Source of the DNA: Patella vulgata
Taxonomy: Eukaryota > Mollusca > Gastropoda > Patellidae
Length of the DNA stretch: 64,000 bases
Assembly: GCF_932274485.2 (NCBI RefSeq)
Contig: NC_065882.2
Span: 27,546,890 to 27,610,889 of the forward strand
Direction: 5' to 3'
Part shown: in pieces, positions 1-11,529 of the stretch
Position numbering within the stretch: the first letter of the stretch is position 1
Layout of the letters: each line of letters starts with the position of its first letter
Notes under the pieces: model-generated
Seen by the model: only the letters and a program-made list of their open reading frames with translations
What the model was told of the DNA's origin: nothing
Database searches by the model: none
Position numbers and translations under genes: made by a program

Positions 1-28
1 GCTTAGCTTGGATCATTGACATTTAGGG

Positions 29-839
29 CTCGTGTTCAAAAGGAAGTCAATGGGCCCGGTCAATATGAAAGATCGTGGTGACCTCCAGTAATCAACGCTA
101 ACCAAACTTGACCTTGACTTTGACTCCAAACTTCCCATCGATCTCGGGGGCCTTTGCGTTTATGCTTGCCATGGCCCTATTTCTCGCTGTATTATCAAGG
201 TTAATGCTTATGGTGAAAGCAGAGACGACGACCTTCAGAAGCGATACTTGGGCCAAAGTTGTGGGTCAAGGTCATGTTACAGAAAACTGAACTCAAGCAT
301 TTCAAAGTCAGTTTTTGGACATTTGACATTGACTTACGCCCTTCAACTCATACAAAATTTTAAGGGCCATCATCTTGGCTTGGACCACCGACCTTTTACT
401 GGATCATTTCACACACTTCTTGGTCAGAAAACTGTCAAACGCAGAGAGACCGGGTTTGAAGAGAAGTCAATGGATGTGGTCAATATGAAAGGTCATGCTG
501 ACCTCGACTTTGACCTTGAGTCCGAACTTTCCATCAATATCGGGGTCTTTGCGTTTATGCATGCCATGGCCATTTTTCTTGCTGTATTATCAAGGTCAGT
601 GTTCGAGGTGAAGGCAGAGACGATGCCCTCCAGGGTCAAAGTCGTGGGTCATGGTTGTGTTACAGAAAACTGAACTCAAACTTTTCAAAGTCAGTGTTTA
701 GACATTTGACTTTGACTTATGGCCTTCACCCCATACAAAATTTGAAAGGCCACTACCTTGGCTAGGACCGACCCTTACGTGGGTAATTTCACACACTGCT
801 TGGTCAGAAAATGGTGAAACGCAGAGTGCCCGTGTTTAG
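29..839. repeat. Tandem repeat of about 390 bp, two copies
   Basis: Two imperfect head-to-tail copies are visible. Shared markers are GCGTTTATGC at 156 and 551, CAATATGAAA at 61 and 481, and a CGCAGAG motif near 440 and 820 that marks unit ends. The first copy carries about 25 extra bases near 85-110, so the offset is 395 in one part and 420 in another. Short open frames inside it follow the repeat and look accidental. No function is apparent; it may be the edge of a larger satellite array running off the left end. Confidence 0.8.
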
Positions 840-1248
840 ATTATTAAAATAGTTATGTAGGTGTATACAATCCAATATGGTGCAATAGAATTAACACTAC
901 AGTCAAGCAGATTTACACATTTTAAACAATTTTATCCTCACCGAAATGAGGGTTTGGGGTAATATTTATTATTAACACAAATACGCAATACTTATATTAT
1001 TGTACATGTATAGCCATTCCACTATAAATTACATTTATCACTTATGTGGAAGCAGACGTTAAACACCAAGAACTACTACTACATGTGTATTAACAGGTGT
1101 CAAACAGCATTTACTTAATATTCTAAGGAGGGGTGGGAAATTTATAATATTTACATAGCATCACACTAATTTACAAAAACTTCTTTTTCCGCACGAAAAT
1201 ATTAGGGGTTCTTGGTAACGCTGTATGGAAAGGTAGCTGTGTATAATA
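840..1248. other. Intergenic, no gene seen
   Basis: AT-rich sequence without coding signal. Bases 1021-1080 end in a GACGTTAAACACCAA motif followed by ACTACTACT, which resembles the 3' tail of an invertebrate SINE; the body of such an element was not identified. Confidence 0.5.
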
Positions 1249-1655
1249 ATGAAATGAAATGAAATGGGATTTAACGTCCTACTGTTCTGCTCCGACTGGG
1301 CTAATGAAAACGGGCATACGCCATACGGTGTTCTAGCCCAGACATTTTGCCCGGACAGCAGTGCCACGGTCTACTCTATATCGAATTCCAACTGCCAAGG
1401 AATCTTTTACGTACATGCCAATTTGTGCACAAGACCTCGTTTTTTTGTGCCATCCGAGCGACTGGACAGTTGTACTTCACTACTTGTCAGACCCTCTTTC
1501 CTGCACCACTGACAAGGGGAACCCAATCTGGAAAATCATGATGAACTTTCTCGGCCAGCACTGGGAGCAAACCTGCGACCTCCGGAATAGCGAGCCACCG
1601 TGGCTCCCTTGGATTAACGGCTTTAATAAGGGACAATGGAAATAGTGGTTTGTTA
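1249..1655 (-). repeat. SINE family A, most complete copy
   Basis: Read on the minus strand this is a tRNA-headed SINE. Near 1560-1620 are an A-box-like segment (GGTGGCTCGCTATTCCGG) and a B-box-like segment (AGGTTTGCTCCC); then comes a conserved body, and the element ends in AGGACGTTAAATCCC plus a (CATTT)n tail at 1249-1265. At least ten other copies or pieces of the family lie in the window (listed separately). Short open frames here are by-products. The family name is unknown to me; the tRNA origin is inferred from the promoter-box matches. Confidence 0.75.
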
Positions 1656-3119
1656 GATTTACGGGTCATCTAGCAGAACATCTGGAGAAGGAACTTTTGT
1701 AATAATGCACGGACTGTCAGATGTATGGGTCGTTAACTATATAAAACTAGCAAAAATTCTGAAAAACAAAATTGCTGTATGGATGCTCGTGATGAATTAA
1801 TTGATAATTTCAAGCCAATCATCAATTTGTATGGTTTCCACTGATCGTACGTGTGTAGAACGACTAATCACTAAAAAAAAAACCAACAGCAACAAATCAC
1901 GAACGAAGTATCAATTTCAAGCCAATCAACTTAGATCCGTTGATCGTGTAACTACTGATCACTAAAACAACAGCTAATCACGTCAACAAGTATTTTATTA
2001 ATGACAAAACTCTAATCAAGTACATGATATATTTTTTCCTGTATTTTTGCTGTGGTCAGGAACCAACTCACACTGCAGGAAGTAGATATAGTTTCGTTGT
2101 TAAGGCAAACATCAGTTTCGGACATGCGCAAGTGCCCAGGAGAAAACACACACCAGGAGTCAACTCAAACTATCACACCGGATACACTGGGCAAAACAGG
2201 CAATGCGCATGTCAACTTACCAAATCTCGCCCAAGCGAGATCACGTAACTAACAAAAATAATTCTATCCACCAAATCTCGCCCAAGCTAGATTACGCGCC
2301 TCATTCATAGAACTATTTCTATGACGCGTCTAATCAATGACGTCACATATTTTTTACGTCAATGAAAATAATTCTCACACTTTTTTGTTCTTTTTTTAAA
2401 AGCAAAATTAATGTATAAAATTTAGATCTCAATAAAAACTAAATTATTTAACATTTTTTGTATCACTTGAGAAAATTAATTATGAAGGTTTTATATTTAA
2501 CAATAATCAGCTTCGTTCTACTCAGGCAATGCCTGTTACATATTATACATATATTTAAGACGCAAGAATTTGTAAGTATTCTTACTGTGTTTACTTACAC
2601 GATATCATAAAATAAATAGGTAAAATTCGGATATTATATTGCCCAATTTCCAGAAATGTTTTCTACACGTGCAGTTGGAAGATTTATAAACAAAGGGGGG
2701 TTAACTCTGCATAAAGTCTCGAACAACAAGCAATAAGAGGTTGCTAATATTTCCTAAACTGGCCCGCAAATTAGTTCTATATCTGGCCGATTGGCCTTAT
2801 ACATTTTTTTTAAACATTCCGTTGAGTCTATCCTATAAAAGCCAAGAGTCCAGCATGTAAAATAAATATTTAATTAAAATCTTGAAGTGGGTTTACTGGA
2901 TACCGGGACAGTCAAAACGGCCCATATGTGCCAAAGCGACCCCTAAAAAGTTATAGGCCTAAATGAAATGTATTGAACAATTTCACCAAACGGAATCTCT
3001 CACCCGTATTCCAGCACTCGGATTCGTATGGAAGGATAACGTTGCCAATATACTGCCTGTTCAAAGAACTTAATTTCGGGAAATCAATCGACAGTGCCAC
3101 GTTATAAACGCTCTACGCT
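1656..3119. other. Intergenic, no gene; small local duplications
   Basis: AT-rich, no convincing coding sequence. Bases 1810-1995 hold two degenerate tandem units of about 107 bp sharing TCAAGCCAATCA and a GATCACTAA-type motif. Bases 2219-2246 and 2269-2296 hold a closer duplicate of a CCAAATCTCGCCCAAGC block spaced by 50 bp. Nothing else recognised. Confidence 0.5.
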
Positions 3120-4296
3120 TAGTAAGGATGAAATTATATCCAATCACAGATCTGTACTCACTTCATTTGGTACTCCATGTGGAGATACCTATACAGATTT
3201 GCCCTTGTTATTATTGGATACCTAAACTACATAAAAATCCCTACAAGCAACGTTTTATAGCAGGTTCATCCCGTTGTTCCACAAAACCACTTTCAAAAGT
3301 ATTGACATCCATACTAACGGCAGTGAAAGAGGGTATTCAAAAATACTGCGACAAAATATACTCTCGTAGTGGTTTTAATCAAATGTGGATATTAAAAAAT
3401 TCCAAAGAATTACTTGATGGTTTACAATCTAGATCACTTGCTTCAATCTCATCTATACAAACGTTTGACTTTTCTACTTTGTACACTAAAATTCCCCATA
3501 GTAAATTAAAAGCTCGGTTAAAAGACATTATTCACAGTGTCTTTTCATCTTATCAGGAAATGTTAGATATCAATATTTAGTTGTTAATTACAATTCCACA
3601 TATTTTGTCAAAACCATAGTGATTCCAAAAATAAATTCACCGCCAACAAGATAATTCAGATGTTGGATTTTTTAATTGATAATATCTTTGTTGAATTTGG
3701 AGGGGAAATTTATCAGCAAGTTGTAGGTATCCCCATGGGCACCAACTGTGCACCTTTGCTTGCTGATTTGTTTCTCTATTCCTACGAAGCCGATTACATA
3801 CAGGCACTTGTAAAATCAAATAAACGATTAGTCAGGCATTTTAATTTCACTTATCGATATATCGATGATGTTCTATCACTGAATAATCTAAAATTTATTG
3901 ATTATGTAGAATTCATATATCCTGATCTGAGCTCGAAATTAAAAACACTACTGACGGTGACAATTACGCTTCCTACTTGGATTTGCGTCTCGATTTTGAC
4001 AATTGCCATAAACTTAGTGTTAAATTGTACGATAAACGTGATGACTTTGACTTTCCGATTGTTAACTTTCCATTTATTAGTAGTAACATTCCAATATCAC
4101 CAGCTTATGGAGTGTTTGTGTCTCAACTAATTCGTTACGCGAGAGCTTGTTCATTTTATTCTGATTTTTTAAGTAGATCGAGGCATTTGTCATCTAAGCT
4201 TCAACTACAGGGATATTTGCGAACTAAACTTATTAAAACCTTTAAAAAGTTTTATGGCCGCCATATTGATTTGATTGGTAAATATAACATGTCTCT
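3120..4296 (+). mobile_element. Penelope-like element, reverse transcriptase relic
   Basis: Translated segments carry hallmarks of the Penelope-like reverse transcriptase: YWIPKLHKNP and RFIAGSS near 3210-3265, FDFSTLYTKIPH near 3467-3500, GIPMGTNCAPLLAD near 3727-3768, the catalytic YIDDVL near 3856-3873, and a thumb segment (LIRYARACSFYSDFL) near 4125-4170. The copy is old and broken, with roughly two or three breaks, and is cut off at 4296 where the large inverted duplication begins. No endonuclease domain is attached here. Clade (canonical or Naiad-type with permuted domains) cannot be decided by eye. Confidence 0.85.
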
Positions 4297-4355
4297 ATGG
4301 TGGCCTATCGTTATCATTTAGGATTTAACAAAATTTCTTTAAAAACCTAAATAAA

Positions 4356-4735
4356 ATGAAATGAAATTCAAAATCAAAACCAAAATCAAAAGTAAATTAA
4401 AAGTAAAAGTTCAACCAAAAGCAAAAGTTAAATCAAAACTAAAAATTAAATCAAAAGCAAAAATAAAAATAAAAGTAAAAGTAAAACCAAAATGTAAATT
4501 AAAATCAAAACACAAATGAAAACTAAAATCATTTTTAAGAGTAATTTGAAAAGTTCAACCAAAAGCAAAAGTTAAATCAAAACTAAAAATTAAATCAAAA
4601 GCAAAAATAAAATTAAAAATAAAAGTAAAACCAAAATGTAAATTAAAATCAAAACACAAATGAAAACTAAAATCATTTTTAAAAGTAATTTGAAATGTAA
4701 AACAAAAGTAAAAGTAAAAAGCAAAATAAAAATAT
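4356..4735 (+). repeat. A-rich minisatellite (AAATCAAAA / AAAGTAAAA type)
   Basis: Dense irregular repeats of AAA(T/G)(C/T)AAAA units; a block of about 120 bp beginning GTTCAACCAAAAGC recurs at 4409 and 4552. The reverse complement is found at 8500-8925. No coding potential. Confidence 0.85.
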
Positions 4736-4799
4736 TTGTCGGCCTATCGCTATCATTCAACTTTTTTTCACGCAAAAGTAAAATAAAAATATTTGGTCG

Positions 4800-5240
4800 G
4801 CCTATCGCTCTATCATTCAACGTCCTTGACCCCAATCGGTAACCGTCGGCTATTTCCGACCGCTTCGACTCGACGGTTTGTTCTCCCTCGGTACAAATAA
4901 AACTGAATCAGAACAGTATTTTCTTATGGAATGCGAAAAGTATAAAGATTTGCGAACACAATCCATCAAGCATCATTGTCCCGATCAGTGTTGCAGAATT
5001 TGTGATTTATATCTACATAATATTAATTATATTACCCGTATCTATTTTAAGCGGGCATGTTGTTTTTTTGTCCTGTTTTTATTTTCTATATTATGTATAC
5101 TGTATGTATGGTTTGTATTGTCTGCCTGTAAATTGATGCCCGTGTATAACTTTTTTATCTTTACATATTGTATATGGCCGCCCTAAAAGGGCGTTCCGAT
5201 GCAATCAAATTCTATTTTGTTCTTTTCTATTCTATATACA
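4800..5240 (+). mobile_element. LINE 3' end (C-terminal knuckle and 3' UTR)
   Basis: The frame at 4866-5000 translates to CSLGTNKTESEQYFLMECEK, the CxxG...E..FL..C pattern found at the C terminus of CR1/Jockey-like ORF2 proteins. The 3' UTR ends with a small hairpin (CCGCCCTAAAAGGGCG, 5180-5195) and a TCTATTTTGTTC-type tail. Only this 3' end survives, which is typical 5' truncation. It differs from the 5.5-kb LINE at 34.8 kb. Confidence 0.7.
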
Positions 5241-5390
5241 TATTTACACATTCATTAGTGTAATGGTAGAAGTTACTGATTAAGCGTTGCACATCCGTCT
5301 ACACTACCACCGCCTTTCGATGGGTGGCCCTCGAGACGTAGCTATACCCAAGGCCAGGTTGTCGCTATGAGTTTTTTCGGAGAGAAGAAA

Positions 5391-5680
5391 TGAAATGAAA
5401 TGAAATGGGGTTTAACGTCCTACTGTTCTACTCCTAAACTGGGCTAATGAAGACGGACATAGGCCATACAGTGTGCTATGAGGGAAATTTTGCCCGGACA
5501 GCGGCGCTACGACCTACTCTTATATCGAAATCCAACTGCCAAGGGATCTTTTACGTACACGGGACTTCGGTTTTTCGTCGGAGAGAAGAAGCACTCCGAC
5601 ACTCACGTTGGGCAAACAATGTGACAAGATACGGCGTCAAGAACCGAACCCCCTAATCCAGGCAGCTGAAAGTTTGACGT
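5391..5680 (-). repeat. SINE family A copy (left arm)
   Basis: Minus-strand copy with tail (GAAAT)n plus GGGGTTTAACGTCCTACT at 5391-5420 and the conserved body to about 5590; mirror image of the copy at 7140-7400 in the other arm. Confidence 0.85.
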
Positions 5681-5772
5681 CATATTCAAAATGGATGCCT
5701 CCGTGTCTTGCCATTTTGGCGAGACAAACTTCGATTTAAAGTAGCTAACTCAATATCATCCAAAACCTTCGA

Positions 5773-6426
5773 CATTGAAAACACGAATTATTTGTCAATT
5801 GTAATCAACATTGGTGTTGTGTGGGACTAACATAATATGGTTTAATTTTATTTACATAATTCGCTTGCGCGTAGGGGTCTTTAGCAGTGGGAGGAAACCG
5901 GAGGCCCCGGAGAAAACCCACGAGGTTGGACAGGCGACCCTACTCCTTGCCACGTACAACCGGGGATTCGAAACCACGCCAGTCGACTCAATGACAGACT
6001 TTATGATACAGCGCGCAAGCTAACCATTCAGCCATCCAACCCCCCGATCTTATCGGGAAAAGATGGGCCTCTGATATCCAATATTTAAGACAAAATAAAC
6101 ATTGAAAACACGAATTATTTGTCAATTGTAATCAACATTGGTGTTGTGTGGGACTAACATAATATGGTTTAATTTTATTTACATAATTCGCTTGCGCGTA
6201 GGGGTCTTTAGCAGTGGGAGGAAACCGGAGGCCCCGGAGAAAACCCACGAGGTTGGACAGGCGACCCTACTCCTTGCCACGTACAACCGGGGATTTGAAA
6301 CCACGCCAGTCGACTCAATGACAGACTTTATGATACAGCGCGCAAGCTAACCATTCAGCCATCCAACCCCCCGATCTTATCGGGAAAAGATGGGCTTCTG
6401 ATATCCAATATTTAAGACAAAATAAA
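5773..6426 (-). repeat. 327-bp tandem duplication carrying SINE family B
   Basis: Two nearly identical 327-bp units (5773-6099 and 6100-6426) each hold a tRNA-derived SINE on the minus strand. Read on that strand: A box TGGCTGAATGGTTAGC, B box GGTTTCGAATCCCC, then a body with GGGTTTTCTCCGGGGCCTCC and AGACCCCTACGCGCAAGCG. I saw one base difference over the SINE part and one in the flank. The duplicate includes non-SINE flank (CTGATATCCAATATTTAAG), so this is a local duplication, not two insertions. Confidence 0.9.
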
Positions 6427-6782
6427 CATTGGTACACGATTCGTGTGCCATAATGCGTTTCAGCGCAATTTGTAACAAGCGACTCGAAGAACGGGGTTAG
6501 ACATATTCCACAGGTCATGTAAAACGGAGACCCCATATTCTTATCTGGAGAGCATGCGCAATAAATACTATCGGTTTAGACTGGAATAACCAGACGCTAT
6601 AAGAGATTGCCATTCGATTGAGACTTCTGGCGTATTTCACCGAACATAACTGCTTTGAAATTAGAGTAAAAACGGAAACGATTGAATGTAAATCTGTTTA
6701 TTTACATTCATATTACATTATTATGTACGTTGCGACCCATTTGTGTCAATTTGTACGTCCCAAATATTATCGATTTAGCTCC

Positions 6783-7065
6783 TTTAACTGAAGAATTATC
6801 GATCAAAGAGAAATTGTGCCCGGACAGCGGCACTACGGCCTACTCTTATATCGAATTCCAACTGCCTGGGGATCTTTAACGTGCATGCCAATGTGAACAC
6901 GGGACCTTGGTTTTTCGTCCCATCCGAACGATTTTCCCATAAGAAAATCGGATATTGATATCATCGCTATAGTCACATTGCATAACCCGTGGGTTTTTTC
7001 TGTTAACTCCCAAACTCAAAGCCCAGCTTAACCAGGGCGGGTCCCTGGATAATTCTTCAGTTAAA
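6783..7065. mobile_element. Small TIR element or inverted repeat enclosing SINE-A remnant
   Basis: A perfect 18-bp inverted repeat, TTTAACTGAAGAATTATC (6783-6800) and its complement (7048-7065), encloses about 250 bp that includes a SINE-A body fragment on the minus strand (6815-6945). It abuts the inner end of the right duplication arm. No clear target duplication was found, so it may be either a MITE or a rearrangement scar. Confidence 0.5.
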
Positions 7066-8984
7066 TCGAAGTTTGTCTCGCCAAAGTGGCAAGACACGGA
7101 GGCATCCATTTTGAATATGACGTCAAACTTTCTTGACGCGGTATCTTGTCACATTGTTTGCCCAACGTGAGCGTCGGAGTGCTTCTTCTCTCCGACGAAA
7201 AACCGAGGTCCCGTGTACATATTGGCATGCACGTATAAGATCCCTTGGCAGTTGGAATTCGATATAAGAGTAGGCCGCAGCGCCGCTGTCCGGGCAAAAT
7301 TTCCCTCATAGCACACTGTATGGCGTATGCCCGTCTTCATTAGCCCAGTTTAGAAGCAGAACAGTAGGAGTAGGACGTTAAACTCCATTTCATTTCTTCT
7401 CTCCGAAAAAAAGTCATAGCGACAACCTGGCCTTGGATATAGCTACGTCTCGGGGCCACCAATCGAAAGGCGGTGGTAGTGTAGAGGGATGTGCAACGCT
7501 TAATCAGTAACGTCTACCATTACACTAACGAATGTGTAAATATGTATATAGAATAGAAAAGAACAAAATAGAATTTGATTGCATCGGAACGCCCTTTTAG
7601 GGCGGCCATATACAATATGTAAAGATGAAAAATTTATACACGGGCATCAATTTACAGACAGACAATACAAACCATACATACAGTATACATAATATAGAAA
7701 ATAAAAACAGGACAAAAAAAAATACAAAAACAACATGCGCGCATAAAATAGATACGGGTAATATAATTAATATTATGTAGACATATAAATCACAAATTCT
7801 GCAACACTGATCGGGGCAATGATGCTTGATGGATTGAAGAGATGGATTGAAGAGATTATTAAAACAAAAGGTTCGATCAGTAATGTTTACGGTTGGATAT
7901 ATATATATTGTGTTCGCAAATCTTTATACTTTTCGCATTCCATAAGAAAATACTGTTCTGATTCAGTTTTATTTGTACCGCGAAAGAACAAACCGTCGAG
8001 TCGAAGCGGTCGGAAATAGCCGACGGTTACCGATTGGGGTCAAGGACGTTGAATGATAGGGAGGCAGACCACCATTAATTTCCCCATTGACTTCAATGTT
8101 AATTCTGGCCTATTTGCCCACCTCCAACTTTTCCCCAAATTTTCGTTGGGCTGAATGCTTTCCACTACAGACAGAGGAACAAATGGTCATGTCTTTGCAC
8201 TAAAATTTGTATGAGGTTGACCACCAAAATTTTGAGATACACAAACTTGAAGAAGCATACTAAAAACATGTAACTAGTTGCCGTACATATCGCCGTAGCT
8301 AACCCGATAACCCTCTTATCCTTCCGCCTCAAAATCATGAATATTTACCAAAACCTGGCAGAAAATGTTAATTCAAACCCTCTTCATCCATTCTAGACCA
8401 AAAAATCAACACAAATGGGCATGCAAAAGGGGAGAAAAGAGAGAGAGAGAGAATTGCTATAAATAGACGAACTACAATATTTTTATTTTACTTTTGCGTA
8501 AACAAAAGTTGAATGATAGCGATAGGCCGACAAATATTTTTATTTTGCTTTTTACTTTTACTTTTGTTTTACATTTCAAATAACTTTTGAAAATGATTTT
8601 AGTTTTCATTTGTGTTTTGATTTTAATTTACATTTTGGTTTTACTTTTATTTTTATTTTTATTTTTGCTTTTGATTTAATTTTTAGTTTTGATTTAACTT
8701 TTGCTTTTGGTTGAACTTTTCAAATTACTTTTAAAAATGATTTTAGTTTTCATTTGTGTTTTGATTTTAATTTACATTTTGGTTTTACTTTTATTTTTAT
8801 TTTTGCTTTTGATTTAATTTTTAGTTTTGATTTAACTTTTGCTTTTGGTTGAACTTTTGCTTTTGGTTGAACTTTTGCTTTTAATTTACTTTTGATTTTG
8901 ATTTTGCTTTTCATTTTCATTTCATTTTATTTAGGTTTTTAAAGAAATTTTGTTAAATCCTGAATGATAACGATAGGCCACCAT
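7061..8984 (-). repeat. Right arm of large inverted duplication
   Basis: Reverse complement of 4297-5739, containing SINE-A (7140-7400, plus strand), the LINE 3' end (about 7560-8045, minus) and the A-rich minisatellite (8500-8925). It is about 480 bp longer than the left arm because 8060-8483 is absent from the left; that block is a repeat found again, inverted on itself, at 58.9-59.7 kb. The extra block sits inside the GAATGATAGCGATAGGCC motif that is continuous in the left arm. Confidence 0.9.
8060..8483 (+). mobile_element. Repeat family E copy inserted in right arm
   Basis: Absent from the left arm and recognisably homologous to both halves of 58870-59740. Shared landmarks are TTAATTCTGG, a TTCCCC-AAATTTTCG block, TGGGCTGAA, TGTATGAGGTTGACCA, and ATGAATATT with AAAATCATGA. 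No coding sequence. A GA-dinucleotide tract lies at 8436-8452. Superfamily unknown. Confidence 0.65.
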
Positions 8985-11150
8985 ACTTGTCTCTCTCGGC
9001 TATTATTCTAGATATATTTATTTGACGCGTATACTATCTCTCTCTCCTACATCGTTAACACTGTTCATCACGTGCATTTTGCATACCGATAGTTCATTGG
9101 CCAATCACGCTATTTTACCGAGATTTCGCCTAATAGTTTGGATGCAGCTATGGCGGGTGTGGCGCCAGGCAGGGTAAGCTTACTCTTCCGGACACCTGTT
9201 ACCACTGTTTGTCGTGTATTTTGTACACGGTGAACAGTCCATATGCTGATTACCGTTTTTTTAGGACTTCGAATTTTGTCTAATGGTTTGGATTGTTCGT
9301 ACTTGGTTTTATTTTATTTCATTGTTCACGGTGCAAACTGCAAATGTCAGTAGTTCAAAATACGTATTTTAGTTTTATAATTTGCAATTTCCATTGCTCA
9401 ACAATACCAATGTCACGGTGTTAAAATACAGAATACACTTTTCAATAATACAAAATACAGTATAATAGTTATATAGTAGAACATATACCGTATATGGGAT
9501 CTACGACGAACCTCATTTGCATACGGAAAAAAGTCCGGACTATGACTGAAATTAATGAAGTTAGCACACATATTCCTAGCGCCAATAAAAACCTAGATAT
9601 AATTATCATGAAAAGAATTGTTACCTTTATATTAGAAAATAACATTTTACGACATATTAATGCAAAGAATATATGTAATAGAGCCCCCCCCCCCCCCCAC
9701 ACACACACCAAGAAAAAAAATATCCTATTACCTTAAACATACTAAAATATCGCACACTAGGCTAACTGGGCACGCAGAAAAAGTGGTACGTCCACGCTGC
9801 TTCAAAACGCACCCAAACCAGATTTTGTGGCAAAATGTTTTTTGTTTCATTGAATCAAGGGATGAATAAACTACTAGAATACAAAAATCCAAACGCCGCC
9901 TATGCTGGATTTTCAAGATTTATTACCGTAAACGTAAATAATAACAGTTACCCCACTAATACAATAAATGCAAGGTCTAAAAAATAAAATCTCATCCTTA
10001 AACACTCATGATGTCGAAACATACGAAAAAATATTGTTACGTTGAACACAAACTTGATCAAATTTATGGCATAATATGCTTTGCTACCGCTGAGGGATTG
10101 GTGGAAGCTAGTGACTTATGCTTTTTTATTCGTACATCAAGTGGGCGCTTCGTTTCACGTACATACTTTTATTTTCATTGCACGAGCAAGGTATTTCAAT
10201 TATACATCCTATGGACTGTGGTGGTTGGTTTGTTGTGTTTTACCATTAGCTTTTAATATATTCTCAATGGTTGTGCCGCTTGCCAAGGTGATATCTATGC
10301 CCAGTTCTTGTTTCATCAACTTTCTAATCCGGTATGAGATTTTGCCACGAAACGGGGGGGGGGGGGGTATTCTGATGCCAGAGTGGTCTGTCTTTGGCGT
10401 TCCAGGCTTGCGTCTGTTCTCTATGGTGGTGGTGATGACACCACTAAATAGTTGGGTGTTTTTTAAATTAGAAATTAATATTTACTAACAAGAGGGTCAT
10501 CATTTATATCAACATAAACCACTGCCCAACCTTCGCCCCGCCTTCATCCAAACTCATCTATGTTTTGATAATTCAAGTTGTATTCTAAACATCTACGATC
10601 GGTGTAATTAAAATTAAACGAACGACGAGGGAATGTGTAGTAATTATGTTGTTTCGCATGTTTTTTTAACTAGCGGCATATTCACTCCCTCGCCCCCAGA
10701 ATTCCGCTCAACTAAAGTACTTTATTGTGCTTGACTCATTTCATCATTTTTGTATTGTTTGTGTTAAGACATTGAACATGCAGAGATGGTTTAATCGATG
10801 TCGTGTGGGTTTTTATTGGATATATATTGTTCATGATAAAGAAGTATTCAATGAGAAATCATTAACCGGGAGAATTTTTTTCAGAAGTAGACAAAACATT
10901 ACTATAGTGTAAGAAAAATAGTAATAACTTGAAATAGAAGGTATAAATAATTCAGTATTTTTATTGTAAAATTTGATTGTTCCGTTACCAAGAACTGCTC
11001 TATAATCCCCAAGGAATTGGTGGGTTTATACGTGTTCCAAATGATTAATCTTTGTTAAGGTTAATATTGTATCCGGTGCTGTTAAGCATTTCATGCCATG
11101 GAGTCAGTTGGATCCTGATGTGGTAGTATAACACCATGAAAGCAGAAGTC
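8985..11150. other. Intergenic region upstream of the sushi gene
   Basis: No gene recognised. A weak direct duplication of about 150 bp is visible (CTAATAGTTTGGAT at 9132 and CTAATGGTTTGGAT at 9280, with flanks alike). Poly-C/(CA)n lies at 9683-9708 and a poly-G tract at 10357-10368. A minus-strand stretch at about 10214-10345 stays open and looks protein-like but matches no family I know. Confidence 0.5.
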
Positions 11151-11153
11151 GGA

Positions 11154-11186
11154 TATAAAATCTGTTGAAAACACCCTTTTGCATTC
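11154..11186 (+). promoter_or_regulatory. Core promoter: TATA box and initiator
   Basis: TATAAAA at 11154-11160 is followed 29 bases later by an initiator-like GCATTCT with the candidate +1 A at 11183. This spacing is what TATA-dependent animal promoters use. The start codon at 11209 would then have a 5' UTR of about 26 bases. Inferred from motif and spacing only. Confidence 0.55.
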
Positions 11187-11208
11187 TCATCGTGATAACT
11201 TTTAGAAA

Positions 11209-11529
11209 ATGGATGGTATCCTTGTAGTCAGCGTACTGATGACAATCCTGCATTCAAGGGTTCAAGCGACATTAAATGACACTATCGAGTTGTCATTTTC
11301 TTCTTTGTCACACAGGAATAAAAGATATAACAGTGATCCTTTCAATATCTTCAAAAACGTTGGTGTTTTGCACTGTGCTAAGTACTGTCTACAGCGAAGT
11401 ATGTGCCAATCATTCGGCCAGGAAGGTGATGTTTGCAGTTTGTTTGAAACTCAACTTGTAAATCAATTAGAAACTAATGCGGGGTCACTGTTCAGCACCA
11501 AATCTGAAATCGAACATTTCTTTTCTCAG
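11209..11529 (+). CDS. Sushi gene exon 1: signal peptide and PAN/Apple-like region
   Basis: Encodes residues 1-107. A hydrophobic core (ILVVSVLMTIL) followed by HSRVQA gives a classic signal peptide, cleavage probably after residue 20. The pattern C..YC..RSMCQSFG....VCSLFE resembles PAN/Apple modules of invertebrate lectin-like proteins. The exon ends TTT-TCT-CAG and the donor is GTAATA, phase 0. The start is the first ATG after a TATA/initiator pair. Confidence 0.85.

Larger units (their letters stand above)
4297..5739 (+). repeat. Left arm of large inverted duplication
   Basis: From ATGGTGGCCTATCG at 4297 to TTCGATTTAA at 5739 the sequence reappears as reverse complement at 7061-8984. The arm contains, in order, an A-rich minisatellite (4356-4735), a LINE 3' end (about 4800-5240), an unidentified block with GTCTACACTACCACCGCC (5270-5390), and a SINE-A copy (5391-5680). 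The order and sequence are matched in mirror image by the right arm with scattered differences, so the whole composite was copied after its parts had been assembled. Confidence 0.9.

Noticed and set aside
4590-4835. Long hydrophobic open frame on the minus strand
   Set aside because: Produced entirely by the A-rich minisatellite (LLLIL-type translation).
5990-6060. Genuine tRNA gene on the minus strand
   Set aside because: A and B boxes belong to SINE-B; the sequence continues into the SINE body and the same unit recurs at 14.69 kb with a target duplication.
10214-10345. Minus-strand open stretch with KISYRIRKLMKQELGIDITL
   Set aside because: Looks protein-like but no domain recognised, no exon borders found and it ends soon; kept only as a note in the intergenic entry.
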